From: Costus lasius
Lineage: Eukaryota; Streptophyta; Magnoliopsida; Zingiberales; Costaceae
Direction: 5' to 3'
NCBI GenBank assembly: GCA_027563935.2
Contig: CM050453.2
Span: forward strand, 13,906,001-13,970,000
DNA: 64,000 nt
Under the pieces are notes generated by a model, which worked only from the letters and a program-made list of their open reading frames with translations, made no database searches and had not been told where the DNA came from. Shown in pieces: positions 1-11,639 of the stretch (positions are counted from its first letter, which is position 1; every line of letters begins with the position of its first letter). A program made the translations under genes and the position numbers.

Positions 1-144
1 TTGATAGGGGACAAAAACAAAAACTAGATAAAAGCTATCTCATAGGACCTAAACAATAATGACAATGTCAGGATATGAAATCTATCACACATAAATGTGA
101 TATATACCGGACCATTCATAGGTCCTAGGGCACATACACTAGCA
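1..144 (-). mobile_element. 3' LTR fragment of a minus-strand Ty1/copia-type element
   Basis: This stretch matches 8441-8623 nearly word for word (for example the shared run around 'aggtcctagggcacatacac'). On the minus strand the LTR would begin TGCTAGTGTATG, the counterpart of TGCCAGTGTATG at 8623. The base after it begins a polypurine tract, so this is the downstream LTR of an element read right to left. The rest of the LTR lies outside the window. Confidence 0.7.
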
Positions 145-157
145 ATCTCCCACTTGC
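145..157 (-). other. Polypurine tract of the copia-type element
   Basis: Read on the minus strand this is GCAAGTGGGAGAT, directly abutting the LTR end at 144. A tract of the form AAGTGGGAGAT next to TG is the usual plus-strand primer of plant copia elements. It fixes the orientation and the LTR boundary. Confidence 0.7.
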
Positions 158-365
158 ACTAGGACCTTGCTGCTGAATAATCTTAATATCATATCCTCTG
201 TATGACCTACCACGCTCCTGCTGCACTAGAGCATTGGTTAGTGGGCCTATCATGACTATACCAGTGTCAATATCAGTTATGTCAATAATACCTCTATCTC
301 AAAGACAAGGTATAAGCATCTTAGTATGTTATTTGAACCCTTGATCATGTATGTGTCACTCCAAT

Positions 366-1732
366 TAGGGCTGAGCATTCGGTATCTCGGTACTAGTATC
401 GGTACCGAAATTTTGATATCAAACTATCGAACTCATTATTTTAGGTACCAGTACCGGTACCAAAGTACCAAAATTTCGGTCGGTACCAGTACCGATTTTC
501 CGAAATAAATTTTAAAAAATTCTCAAAATACCGAACTAGTCAAACCCTTTAGGGGAAAATTTTTACGTAAGTAGCTAAATGAAATAATATCCTCCTTGGA
601 TTTTAAATAGCAATATAGCATAATTGAGTCATTGACTATTTACTTCATTGCTATTGTAAGTCTACATAAATCATCATTCCACTCGTACTCATCTATACAG
701 AAAACATACCTTCAAATAGTTTCACGAAAATTGCCCTTATTACTTATATTGGTTTAGTTGCAGTCCACCAACATATTGAACAAATCATGGATAAAAAAAA
801 TAAAAATACTGGAACAAATATATCTTTGAGTCCAACAATATAATAAATTACTTCAAGAGATCATGTAAACTATTTCTCTGACATATTTTATTTCTATAAC
901 TACAAGAGATTTATTTATTAGAAGTTCATCAACTTGTAGTGATTAGTCCAGCACAAATCGGCATAAGGTCAAACATCTATATCAGCATGTATTTAATATT
1001 TACACCAGCTATAGCAAATAGATATTCTCACATGGCTTTGGCACCTTCTTGCTTTTGGAGAAGATCCTGGAAAGATTTCTACTGGAGTCCTTTTGTTAAC
1101 GAAAGTAATGACAACCAGACTAGCAAAAAATGACAAGTGATGAGAGCGACGCCGGAGTGGAGCGAACCTAAAGCCCAGTTTAGGGTTTGCAAAGAGGTCA
1201 GAGAATAGAGATAGATCGGCCGGCTGATAGCGAACAGGGCGACAAAAGAACTAGGGAGGAAGAGAAATGAGGATTTAGGGATCGGTTCGGAGTGTTGTGC
1301 GCGCCGGTGCTAGTGTGCTAACTCGGGAGAAAATGAGGAAGAGGCAAAAAGCGGCAGTGCCCAAGGCTCGAAGAGCAGAACTGCACAAGAGTGATTCAGA
1401 ATTTGGACTCTAGTAGGGCCCGACTGACTAGCTGCTATGGAGTCAAAAGTCAAGACTAAATGCTGAGTGGGCTGAGTGCCTGGGCGGCTGGCGGACTAGG
1501 CGCCTAAGTTGGGCATGGCTGGGCTGCTAGCCTTGCTACTTGCAGCTTAGTCTCTATAAAAAAAATTAATAAATAAATATATTCGGTACTTCGGGACTAT
1601 AAATAAACCTCAAAAAATTTTTTAGATTTCGGTACTTTTACTGAAATCCCAATTTAAAAATCAATACCAAAATACCGACTACCGAAAATTTCTGTATAGT
1701 ACTTCGATACCCGTACCGTATGCTCAACCCTA
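366..1732. mobile_element. Non-autonomous hAT-type DNA transposon
   Basis: The ends are TAGGGCTGAGCATTCGGTA (366) and, inverted, TAGGGTTGAGCATACGGTA (1732): terminal inverted repeats with two differences in 19 bases. They are flanked by ACTCCAAT (358-365) and GCTCCAAT (1733-1740), an 8-bp target-site duplication with one change. An 8-bp duplication with TAGGG-type ends is the hAT signature. Subterminal sequence is rich in GGTACCG/CGGTACC motifs near both ends. No transposase ORF is present, so it would depend on an enzyme from elsewhere. Confidence 0.85.
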
Positions 1733-1740
1733 GCTCCAAT

Positions 1741-2960
1741 GTACTCACAATAGAGCCCGACAAGCACATGGAACCATGTGAAGTTCAATAAAGAACTCTC
1801 ACTATCCAAACTGCTTCCTAGAAGCATCAACATACTCTACTTTCAGTAGCCTGTCTTGAAGCTCTCTCAGCTTCTAACACTAACACAACAGCCGAATTGC
1901 GATCATGATTTGACTAGAACAAATTATCAAGTGTATCTCTATACACCAAGCTCTTCATGTCTTTATAGACCAAGAGTCACTTCTTAGTTCTTAGAACCCA
2001 AGGGGTTCTTCTCTCCTTATCTAGTGTCACGCACTTGGATTGGACCTGGTATCATTTGGTTATGCCCACGGCATAAGTTACATCATCAAGCTCCCACTGA
2101 ACTTAGGTACTATAGGATGAATATTCTTTGTCTAAGTTAGGAGTTACTTGTAACTTCGAACCCATATGAATCCATTCAACCTTTATAACCAAACTTTTCT
2201 GAGCCTAGGTTACCCACAACCTGTATCTATGGCTCAGATTCCATCTTTGACTATTTTGTCAAGTGGTTGACCTTGGACTAGATCCAAATCAGAGTTTCCT
2301 CCCACTAGCCCTTTTCAACGAAAAATCTTTCCATGAAAATAGCACTTATGAGCAATAATCACTTGTTCTCTTATGGGAACATGAAAATAGTATTTCTAAG
2401 TTACCTTAGGATACCCCACTCACACTTATCAGATCTCAGTTCTATCCCACTAGAACTTAGATGTATGACCTAAAGTCTCACATCCTTAGTTCCTGATAAT
2501 ATGTCTTAGTCATCTCCTAGTCCTAGAGACACACTTTAGATAGAACATCAGTCGGTGTTTGAGAAAAGCTATTCTTTTGCATAAACTCAGAAGAGGTATA
2601 TGACTCATCATTCATTGAATCTTGCTCAGCATGATCCAATTCCTTCAAATGGACACACACTTATACTGAGGTGTTATAGGAGGAGCGAGTTATGAGCAAA
2701 TCTCATACTCTATATGATAGTCATTTGACAGTTAACAGCTCAAGTACTCTTCATCCTGACTAGACCGAAAAGTTCTTAAGAATTAATTAAGCTGGTTCCA
2801 AATTTATTAGTAAGTTTGAAGACTAAATTCCTTTCTTTTGACTTTTAGTTCACTTCACCTTACTTAGTAAAGAACAATTATTATCTTTAATAAACAAGTC
2901 TTGTCTATTTTCTAACATCTAAATAGAGGTCAAAAATAGTCAATCTCCTGTAAATAGGCG
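1741..2960. other. Non-coding continuation of the copia-type internal region
   Basis: The sequence resumes after the hAT element. It has repeated CTCCCACT-type phrases and no open frame of interest. I see no gene, RNA gene or regulatory site here. Confidence 0.4.
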
Positions 2961-2969
2961 GCAACAAAC

Positions 2970-3420
2970 CCTGTTTTTCGTCCGCCGCCACCTTCATCGA
3001 GAGAGAAGAAAAAAGGATGGACGGCTGTGATTCGTCCAATAAAACCGACGGTCCAGATCCAAACAAAACTAACGTCCCAGATTACTTCAACTAATATCCG
3101 ACGGCCGATATCAAAAGATTAAATTCAACGACTGATATTCAATCAATTAAAATCAACGGTTCGATCTTTACGACATTTACCGGTTTAGATCGCTTCACAT
3201 GAAATCAGACGGCCTTGATCAATCCGTTTTAATAAATTGAATCCAATGGCGAAGATTCGCTCACTTAAAACCAACGATCCAGATCTGCATCAAATCCAAC
3301 GGTTGTGATTACTCTACACGAAATCCAACTGTTCTGATCAATCCGGCTTAATAAATTAAAACCAACGGATCAGATTACTCTATTTGAAATCTGACGGATC
3401 AGATCTAACGTTGAAATCAA
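2970..3420. repeat. Degenerate short-period repeats (about 35-45 bp)
   Basis: Phrases of the form 'aaatccaacggttctgatca' or 'aaaccaacggatcagatta' recur roughly every 35-45 bases with many substitutions. They lead directly into the longer-period array at 3421 and share the 'aatcaacgg..gatc' core with it, so the two blocks probably arose from the same seed. Confidence 0.6.
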
Positions 3421-4345
3421 CGGCTGAGAATGTTCTAAGCATATCTTGGTCAATCGGTTGACCGTTGACATGATCCAGGTGTCGATTCCTGCTATCTCGA
3501 CCCTGATCTTTCTAAATACAATATCAAATTTTTGATCAGAGACCCGGATTGAAGCTAATCATTGAATTTAAATGGACGGTAAAGATGAATCTGATCTAAG
3601 CTCTAAATCAACGGCTGAGAATGTTTTGAGCATATCTTGGTCAATCGGTTGACCTTTGACATGATCCAGGTGTCAATTCCTACTTTTTCGACCCTGATCT
3701 CTCCAAATACAATATCAGATTTTTGATCCGGATTCTGGATTGAAGCATATTAGTGAATTTAAATGAATGATCAAGATGAACTTGATCTAAATAATCAATG
3801 GCTGATAATGATCTAGATATATCTAGGTCAATCAGTTGAGATTTGATGTGATCAAGGAGTCGATCCCTATTATATCGAACCCGATCTTTTCAAATATGGC
3901 ATCCGATTTTCGATCTGAGGCTCAAAATGATACTGATTTGAATATTTAAATGAACGGTCATGATAAATCAAATCTAAATATACAATCGACGGCTGAAATT
4001 GATCTGAACATATCTAGGTCAATCCATTGATGATTAACATGATCCAAGAGTCGATCCCTACTAAGTCGAACATAATCTCTCCAAATATGATATCGGATTT
4101 TCGATCTAAATTCTGGATTGAAACATATATGTGAATTTAAATAAATGATCAAGATGAATTTGATCTAAAATCAATTGTTGGCAATGATCTGGACATATCT
4201 AGGTCAATTGGTGGATATTTGACATGATCAGGGAGCTGATTCCTATTAAATTGAATCTGATCTTTCCAAATATAGACTCGGATTTTCGATCCAAGCCTTG
4301 AACTAAACAGATCTATGAATTTAGTTCAACGGCCATGAGAAAATC
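3421..4345. repeat. Tandem array, about 188-bp unit, nearly 5 copies
   Basis: Units start at about 3421, 3612, 3799, 3990 and 4177, each opening with CGGCTGAgaatg or a variant. Each continues with 'catatcttggtcaatc', a 'gacatgatcca' segment and a 'gatttttgatc' segment. Spacing is 187-191 bp. Neighbouring copies differ by many substitutions and small indels, so the array is old. No coding function is apparent. Confidence 0.85.
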
Positions 4346-4586
4346 AGATGTTTGATGGCCAAAGACGATTTTTGTCAACATAAGTCAAAATTAAGTCCAA
4401 TCTTCCGGTTGAATATGAGCTAATTAACTCACTCAACCCATTTTGGTCAAACCCATCATATCATAATATAATATTGTTTGGGAGATACTTACGTCGATGC
4501 TAGTCATTGGGGCGTAGCTCCTCAATATGATATTGTGTATGTGGTGCTTCAAGATAAAATAATTATTTCTCATGACAAGTCAAATT

Positions 4587-4907
4587 CAAATGCTCACAAG
4601 TCATCAAGACCGAGCACCAATGAAATTCAAATGCTCACATGTCATTAAGACCGAGCACCAATGAAATTCAAATGCTCACAAGTCATCAAGACCGAGTATC
4701 TCAAATCCAAATGCTTACAAGTCATCAAGACCGAGTATCTCAAGTTCAAATACTCACAAGTCATCAAGACCGAGTATCTCAAGTTCAAATACTCACAAGT
4801 CATCAAGACCGAGTATTTCAAGTTCAAATGCTCATAAGTCATCAAGGCCGAGCACATGTCTAAAACCAAATGCTCACAAGCCATCAAGGCCGAGCGCATA
4901 TGATTAA
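4587..4907. repeat. Minisatellite, 39-42 bp unit, 8 copies
   Basis: Copies of 'caaatgctcacaagtcatca' plus 'agaccgag' begin at 4587, 4628, 4669, 4708, 4747, 4786, 4825 and 4867. Periods are 41, 41, 39, 39, 39, 39 and 42. The middle copies end 'tatctcaagtt', the first two end 'caccaatgaaatt'. The unit is divisible by three in several copies, which is why repetitive open frames appear on both strands; these are not genes. Confidence 0.9.
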
Positions 4908-5383
4908 ACAAAAGGCCTTATTAATTTAAGGTAAATTTAATAAAAGTCAATCACATTAATAAACATGACCAAAAATGACCCCACAGACTGGAACATCATA
5001 AAGTCCTAACTTCTTAAGGATGCCTCTAGAAATTTTATCACGTGAGCCATCACATATGAAACTCTAGTCAAGTCTAACTTGACCATCATGCTTAGGGTCA
5101 ACGAATTCCTTGCTAAGGCGCGTCCCGGATTTAATTGGAGTGGGGAAAATATTGTCATTACACGCCTCCTAAAGATAAATGGGTGTATCTCACTAGGGTG
5201 GAAAACAGCGCACAGTACCATCGATCAATAGTTTGATGAGGGTTACGCATTAGAAGGCAAACCAAACTTAATATGATTTAGCAAGGATTTTTGTGGTCTC
5301 AGCACCACTTAGTTTTATCTTATTTCTACCAATACAAGCATGCAATCCTATGATGGGAAATAAAATAAAACTTTATAGGCATG

Positions 5384-5566
5384 CTTTATAAAAAGTAGAA
5401 AGTAAAAATGATATGATCATAAGCCCAAATATGGGTAACAAGCCTTGAGACCTAGACCTAATGACCTAGAAACTCTTTATAAAAAGTAGAAAGTAAAAAT
5501 GATATGATCATAAGCCCAAATATGGGTAACAAGCCTTGAGACCTAGACCTAATGACCTAGAAACTC
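5384..5566. repeat. Exact-looking 91-bp tandem duplication
   Basis: The segment starting 'ctttataaaaagtagaaagt' at 5384 is repeated at 5475 and runs to 'gacctagaaactct' at 5567. I see no difference between the two copies. A recent local duplication by slippage or unequal exchange is the simplest reading; an assembly duplication is possible. Confidence 0.85.
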
Positions 5567-5699
5567 TAAGGCACTAATGCCACTAAGTCCTCGGCTCAGC
5601 CTTGAGTGTTGTAAGGGCTCAGCCTTGAGTGCCATAAGGGCTCTGCTCCAAACCCTAGATATTCCGCCTAGATCTTCACCTCCAAGGGTCAGCTCACAA

Positions 5700-6215
5700 A
5701 CCCTAAAGGCACCATCCAAAAAACTCTAGAAGCCCCCTTAGGTTCGGCCAGCCCTAGACTACTTATGCTAGCTCGCAAACCCTAGCCTGCATGATGTGCC
5801 ACTTCCCTTGCAAGGTGCGCCTCCTCACTTGTATGTGTCATCAAGCAAATCAAGCTTTTGGCAAAAGAAGAAGGTCCGCCACCTTGTAAGCTAGGTTGTG
5901 CCAATCCCTTTAATCAGCCCTTGAACCTCAAGATGAGCCATTAGGAAGCCCAAGAAGGCATCAAGGTTTGGCTAAAGAAAAAGATTAGCCACGCGCCAAC
6001 TCCTTGTTTTGTCATCATCCCTTCAAGTGCGCTATTTAGGAAACCTAGAAGCCACTCAAGGTTCGGCCAAGGAGGAGATGTGCCACCTAGAATGGTGAAG
6101 ACGGCACCAAAACCTAACTCAGCCCCCAAACCCTTAGATGCGCCACTAGGTAAACCTAGAAGCCATTAGGGTTTCGGCTAAGCAAAGATTTGCGCCACCA
6201 AGGTTAGATGCGCAA
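5700..6215. repeat. Imperfect repeats of about 105-115 bp inside the copia-type element
   Basis: The phrase 'aaacctagaagcca' followed by a 'ttcggccaa'-like and 'gatgtgccacc'-like segment recurs at about 5720, 5941, 6045 and 6150 with heavy divergence. No ORF follows the repeat. Confidence 0.5.
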
Positions 6216-8440
6216 GGGAGAGGGGAGGAAACGCCAAGAGATATCTTCCCTAATCTTCAATTCCGATTACAATATATAAATTGAAAAACATGAATTAAAA
6301 ATCGACACACAGGCCTCACAAAGATACATCACAGGCATGTTGTGGGGCTTGACTAAGATTATATCATCATACATCAAATAAAAGCCTACTCATGCTTTTC
6401 TATATACTATGAAAAACCAACAAGTAATCAATTTTAGTTTCTTATAAAACCCATTTATCAATTTTCAGTGGCTCATCGTTCATCTTTCGTTGAGTTTTGT
6501 CTCTCTCAGGAGTTTACAAGGAGTAGCCAACCCTTACAATCCTTAACTCATAGAGATTAGGACAATCGCCCAGTCCATATCCCATATAATCTCCTACTGA
6601 GTCTTGCACCATGGGTCTATCCTATATGCACAAGAGAGAGAAATTCTTCAACACAGGGTCTATCTTACGTGTGAAGAAAACAAAAACAAAAAGAGACAAG
6701 AGAGGCAAGAATAGACGAATTTAATTTTTCAACAGAAAAATTCATGGCATAACTTTCAAGATTTTTATGACATGTGGGCACATGTAGGAAAAAATACACT
6801 TTGGGCCTCATAAGATCCCTCTAAAACTACTATAGGGAATCTCCGGGCTAATTTTAAATAAAATAATAATAGCGGAAGCGTTAGCTCGAAATAGAATTCC
6901 CATGAAAACCAAGTTTGTCTAACGAGTGAGAACCAATGAATGTGAAGAATAGTACCTTTGAGCAATTTTGGATGATGCGCTGATGATGATAGACACGCGC
7001 AAGGGTGTCCACTGCAATTGCGCACACACGAGCTCGTCAAAATCTCTCAACCTCCACGCTTGATGTTAGCCTCAGAAGGTAATCCACACCTTAGGGAGTC
7101 CTCTTCTTGCACCAATCTTCAAAGATGTGCCAAGAGAACTCTTCAAGTTGCGCAAGTTCTGATTTGCGCCAACAAGAAGAGAAATCAAACCTTCTTCTAG
7201 TGAACTTTGTGCCAAGCCTTCAAAGGTTTGCGCCAAGAGAAGAAGGGAGGAAGTTGACCACCTTTCTCCACCACCACCACTAGAGAAGCCTTGTCGCCAA
7301 GGGGAGAGGCGACAAGCTTGAAGGAGGCGGCTAGAAAGGCTTTGGCAGCCAGGGCTTGGAGAGGCCAGAGAGGTCTAGGTGGCTAGGTTATGATGCATGA
7401 TCTATGCGCCTAGGTCTCCTTATATATAGAGAGTTTTAGAGCAGGTACCGCAACTTAAGTTACGAATAAATCTAATATATTAATTTGTATTAAATGAATA
7501 TAAATATTCATTTTAGTGCTTAATTGTGGACTCTATGTTTAAATCGAGTTATAAAAAGCCTCCGAATAAATTCAGCGCTAAAATACAATATTTGGCCTAT
7601 CGACTAGACCAAGTCCATCGAAGTCAAATGTGATCACCCGAGGTCAACTTGTGTTAAAATGTAACACGACGCCATATGATTATCTCTGACTTATCAAATG
7701 CATCCATGATGCATCAGACTCCCAAATAGACCCGAGTCAACTAAATGACTCGATCTAGGCTATCCGATCAATATGAGATCTCGAGTGTCTAGGTGTGCGC
7801 CCCTGTAGATTCTTCATACGCTAGCAATGATAACCTCATATCATCACAACAATGAATGGTACCTAGCAATACATCATTGCTACCCAAGTCTTTAGAATGA
7901 AATCATTATCATTCCCTAAAACTATGACAAAGCACATGTACATTTTTTTCATTTTGTTACACTGAAATCTAGATTAGACAAGTGTATCGTATTTGTTTAA
8001 CTCAATCTAATGGTCATGACTAAATCAGATCTCACTTGGGTATGGTCATTCACTTTCAATCATGCATCCATATATAGGGAGTCAATAGATATCAAGCTTC
8101 TATTCAAGGAAGGGGCAAATCCTATCTTAGGTCATTGAATCTCTCCTATGGCTTATAATACACTCAATAACAACCGCTATGACTCTTCTGCTACAACGAA
8201 GCGTTAGGTTGTATCAAAGTGCATCACTTACCATATATAGATATCAATGACCTCAAGTCAAGGACAAATGCACCTCTATCACTGTGAGATTTGACCTAAA
8301 ACACCAAATCAAATCCTCACTATAGGTCGGTCAAGTATATCTACCTTGACATACTCATATGTCTGCGTTAGCACCACATGCTCAACCAGCGTATATACCA
8401 GTCTCACATGCATTACAACTGTCTCATATCCACTATGATA
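6216..8440. other. Non-coding stretch, probably internal region plus part of the right LTR
   Basis: There is no recognisable gene. A TATATATAG run near 7422 and the change in texture after about 7440 may mark part of the right-hand LTR, but I cannot place its inner edge. Confidence 0.35.
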
Positions 8441-8623
8441 CTTGACTGGGACAAAAACAGATACTAAATAAAATTTATCTCTTATGACATTATTTATATA
8501 AAAGTACATGTGACGCAGATATACCATATCCACAATAACAACAATGCCAAGATATGAAATCTATTACACATAAATGTGACACACATACCAGACTATCCAT
8601 AGGTCCTAGGGCACATACACTGG
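8441..8623 (-). mobile_element. 5' end of the 5' LTR of the minus-strand copia-type element
   Basis: This is the part of the right-hand LTR that can be matched to positions 1-144. On the minus strand it opens TGCCAGTGTATGTGCCCTA. The LTR continues to lower coordinates beyond the part that can be compared within the window. Confidence 0.65.
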
Positions 8624-9795
8624 CAGGTGCTACTAGGGCACTACTAGTGTCACATGCTATAGAATCCATAAGTAGTAACAAAACTCTAGAAAATGTGTTA
8701 TGAAGATTTGGTATAGTAATGTCCACAAAATGTTATGCATGAGGAGCTAAGAATGTCTCATCTTAGACCTAATAAGAACTCGGTAACAAAGAAGCCATGG
8801 CACTGTAGTAGAATCACTAGCATATACTGTAGTAGAATCACTAGCATATTCTCACTAAAGGATGATATTGCAATAATTTATTCCATTTTCTCTTCAAGAA
8901 CATGTAATATTCCTACAATGAACAGTCATCCTATTTCATAGAGAATGTTCTACTGGGCACCTATGTAATAGAAAGTACATCCTATTTTGCTATATTGAAA
9001 AAAATCACTACAGATGCAACATTTATCTACATACTATTCAACAACGTTGCACGCATGAATGCCTAATCTTGACCATACATGATATGATGGGTCCATAGTA
9101 GCTAGAGGAGTCATATTGAGATGTTGATCCTTCTTGAGAGAGCCAAAGAAGTAGTGCATGGATTGAGCCCACAATAGGTAGTTAGTAATATTGTGTGAGG
9201 GTTTTAGTTCAAAGGTAGCAAAGGTGAAATCTATAGGCTATGCCAATCTAAAGGATGAGAATAGGAAGGCTTACAAAAATGAGAAATCATTATAGTCAGA
9301 AATATGTTTAAAGCATAACCCTACCCGTTAAAATAATCCTTCTCTCCCCTATGGAGAGGGAAGAGATTGAGCTAAAGAGGGAGGAAATGCCACCAAAGCT
9401 ACAATGCCAACAAAAGACGACTTGCTGGTGAGGGTTTCATAAAAGGAAGGCAAGCAAAAGGCGAAGAGAGAAACAAGGAAGTGATGGTTGTGGCAATGGT
9501 GCTAAAAGGAAAGACCGCAACAATAGGTGATAAGCAAAACAGCAAGAGCCAGCATGTAACGATGAGAAGGGAAGAGCCTACAACTCTCATAGATGTTAAG
9601 GGTAAGAATCAAAATAGCATCATTCAACACTTAGGGTTTCTCACATATACTTCACCTTTGTTAGATAATATTTATTAAGATTGTCAAGACTCAAGAGGTT
9701 ATTCAATCAAGAGTAGAGTACTAGACATAACAGTGAATTTGAGAATTACGTATTCCTTAGATCAATCCCAACTAACAAATCCAGGCAAAAAAACC
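8624..9795. other. No recognised feature
   Basis: AT-rich sequence with a directly repeated 'actgtagtagaatcactagc' pair near 8803-8848. No conserved domain is visible in the short open frames. It could be intronic or downstream sequence of the AMP1-like gene. Confidence 0.4.
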
Positions 9796-10365
9796 CGTTA
9801 GAATTGCTATTGGCTATAATTAGTAATATTAGAAATAATATTTTATATATAGTAAGTAATAATTAAAATATTATTTCCATACCTCTATATATAGAAATTG
9901 CATTTATTGTGTAAGAAATACTATAATATAAACCTTTTAGAGTTTTTTTTATCTCTTCTCCTCTTTCTTTATTCTTTTTCTCTCTAATTTAACATGGAAT
10001 CAAAAGCCAAATCCTCTTCCTCTCTTTCTCCACCTCGGTGTACTACTTACTGTTCATTAACGTTCAACGCTACCCTCTTCTCCTATAATGCTACCCTCTT
10101 CTCCTATACGTCTTACACCACCCTCTACTCCTATTGACTATGGCTAACACTACCTTATATTCCAACAAGCAACACCTGATGCTATTTAATCAAATCAGGT
10201 CAAAACAAACAGCCCAAACTCTCCACCGTATATCTTTTAAACTATGTTATTGTCTTTTTTTAAAAAACTTTATTTTTTATGTAAGTAAGCTAGACATAAA
10301 TGTCATATATGCTTGGTGAATGTTAAAATTGGAAATGATTAGAATTATTATGATATTAAGAATAG

Positions 10366-10399
<34 letters not shown>

Positions 10400-10552
10400 A
10401 ATAATAGTTAAAATATTGTTTTTCTATACTCAATACCGCTATATAGAGGTTGCATTTATTGTGTAAGAATAACTAAATTTCTATAATGTAATCCTTTAGG
10501 GTTTTCCTCTTATCCTCTCCTCTCCTCTATTCTTTCTCTCTCTATTTTAACA
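9796..10552 (+). mobile_element. TRIM-like miniature retrotransposon
   Basis: Two direct repeats behave as LTRs: 9796-9994 and 10321-10552. They share the order 'ttaaaatattgttt', 'ttgcatttattgtgtaagaa', 'ccttttagagtttt' and a CT-rich tail ending TTTAACA. The right copy begins TGTTAAAATT; the left begins CGTTAGAATT. Immediately after the left copy is TGGAATCAAAAGCC (9995), a degenerate match to the tRNA-iMet primer site TGGTATCAGAGCC. The internal part is only about 330 bp and non-coding. Short LTRs, a primer site and no genes fit a terminal-repeat retrotransposon in miniature. I see no clear target-site duplication. Confidence 0.7.
10368..10396. repeat. (AT)n microsatellite inside the right TRIM LTR
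   Basis: An uninterrupted TA run lies within the right LTR only, which explains most of its extra length over the left LTR. Confidence 0.9.
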
Positions 10553-11431
10553 ATAATAAATAATCAACAACATGTGATTAGTTGAACAGCGTAGTATTAA
10601 ATGGAAATTATGGAATTATCTATCAAGATTTCTGCCATATCCATGCTCATGGTTAAAGGTAGGAAAATGAGTAAACCAGAATAATTATGCTCATAACATA
10701 AATTTTCCATCAAGATTTCTATGATATTGCAAGTCACAAGTTGTGATTGATTTTTATAAGAAAAGCAGTGTAACAATGCCTGGCACCAGTTTTCACTGAT
10801 AAATGTCGTTCCTGGCTTATACATTTTACAGTTTACTAATCAGATTGTTTCAGAAAAAAAATAAGTGTTTCAAACCACCAAAGTTCAGGACAGAAAAATA
10901 GTTCGTTGACAACTATATATGCTTTAGATCGATCCCAGCCTATAAATCCTTTTAAGAGGCAAGATAAATAAATAATCAACATGTGTTTAGTTGAGAAACA
11001 AAGTATTTGTTAAACCATATACCTGATCTATGCGATGATAAAAATATATGTAAATTTAAGTCCTACAACCTCTTTTGCAATTATTGGCCGCCCAATCAAA
11101 ACTATTCATCTACTTTCTTTCATTTATTTCTTCTCTATTCTACTCTCTTTTTTTTTGTTGGATATACTGCAGGGAAGAGGTAATAACCCCATGGATCAAT
11201 TTTCCTCTTTTGCTCTTCAGGCTTACATTTCAAGCTTGATAGAGGTTGCGTGTAAGTAGAACTGAATTATGAGAAAAAATACAAAAAAGGGTCCATCTAA
11301 AGAGCTAAAGCTTTTTGTAACTTCTACTTATCACATATCATTATGATTAATGGAACACAAGTACATAAAGATTACATAGAGGTGAAAGTTAAAGTAGCAT
11401 TTTTCCACTAAAAGACAGTTAAGAAGCATAC
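10553..11431. other. Non-coding stretch with a partial duplicate of the TRIM flanks
   Basis: 10918-11015 resembles the joined left and right flanks of the TRIM element (see findings). No exon of the neighbouring peptidase gene could be recognised here, although its next exon would be expected downstream of 11432 on the minus strand. Confidence 0.5.
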
Positions 11432-11522
11432 CATCTCCATAGTACATATCCACAGAAGGAACCCCAGCGGTGTGCAAAAATGCAGAAAAGTCTGAATCAG
11501 CTCTTGCCAATCTTTCAATTTT
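11432..11522 (-). CDS. AMP1: AMP1-like exon 5, last exon found
   Basis: Acceptor ATGCAG and donor GATG|GTATGC delimit 91 bases (30 codons plus one base). The translation [20 protein letters not shown] continues to [10 protein letters not shown]. In the family this leads directly into the PVYHTxFD motif holding the last metal-ligand His, which should begin the next exon. No such exon is visible between 11431 and the window start. Confidence 0.85.
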
Positions 11523-11639
11523 CTGCATTAAGAAAATAAAATTTTCATAGTTAGCACACAGATCAGGAGGATTCAAGGAAAGAAGATTAAACTAGCTTCT
11601 TTAAATTTGAGTTGTCTCAATTACTTAGAATTCACTATT

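Larger units (their letters stand above)
145..8440 (-). mobile_element. Internal region of the copia-type element (no coding capacity seen)
   Basis: Between the left LTR fragment and its right-hand copy I find no gag or pol motif in any frame. The region holds a hAT insertion, tandem arrays and repeated short phrases. It therefore looks like a large non-autonomous derivative or a badly decayed copy. The inner boundary of the right LTR is not defined: I looked for a tRNA-Met primer site (reverse complement GCTCTGATACCA) between 5000 and 8000 and did not see one. That the whole stretch is one element is inferred from the two LTR ends only. Confidence 0.45.

Noticed and set aside
4587..4907. CRISPR-like look of evenly spaced repeats
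   Set aside because: No distinct unique spacers, units simply diverge, and the DNA is clearly eukaryotic.
4639..4911. Open frames on both strands with repeated SHQDRVSQ/SVLMTCEYL units
   Set aside because: They are produced by the 39-42 bp minisatellite whose length is a multiple of three; no start context or homology.
10597..10824. Minus-strand 75-codon ORF as a candidate next exon of the AMP1-like gene
   Set aside because: No YHT, FDY or dimerisation-domain similarity and no suitable acceptor phase.
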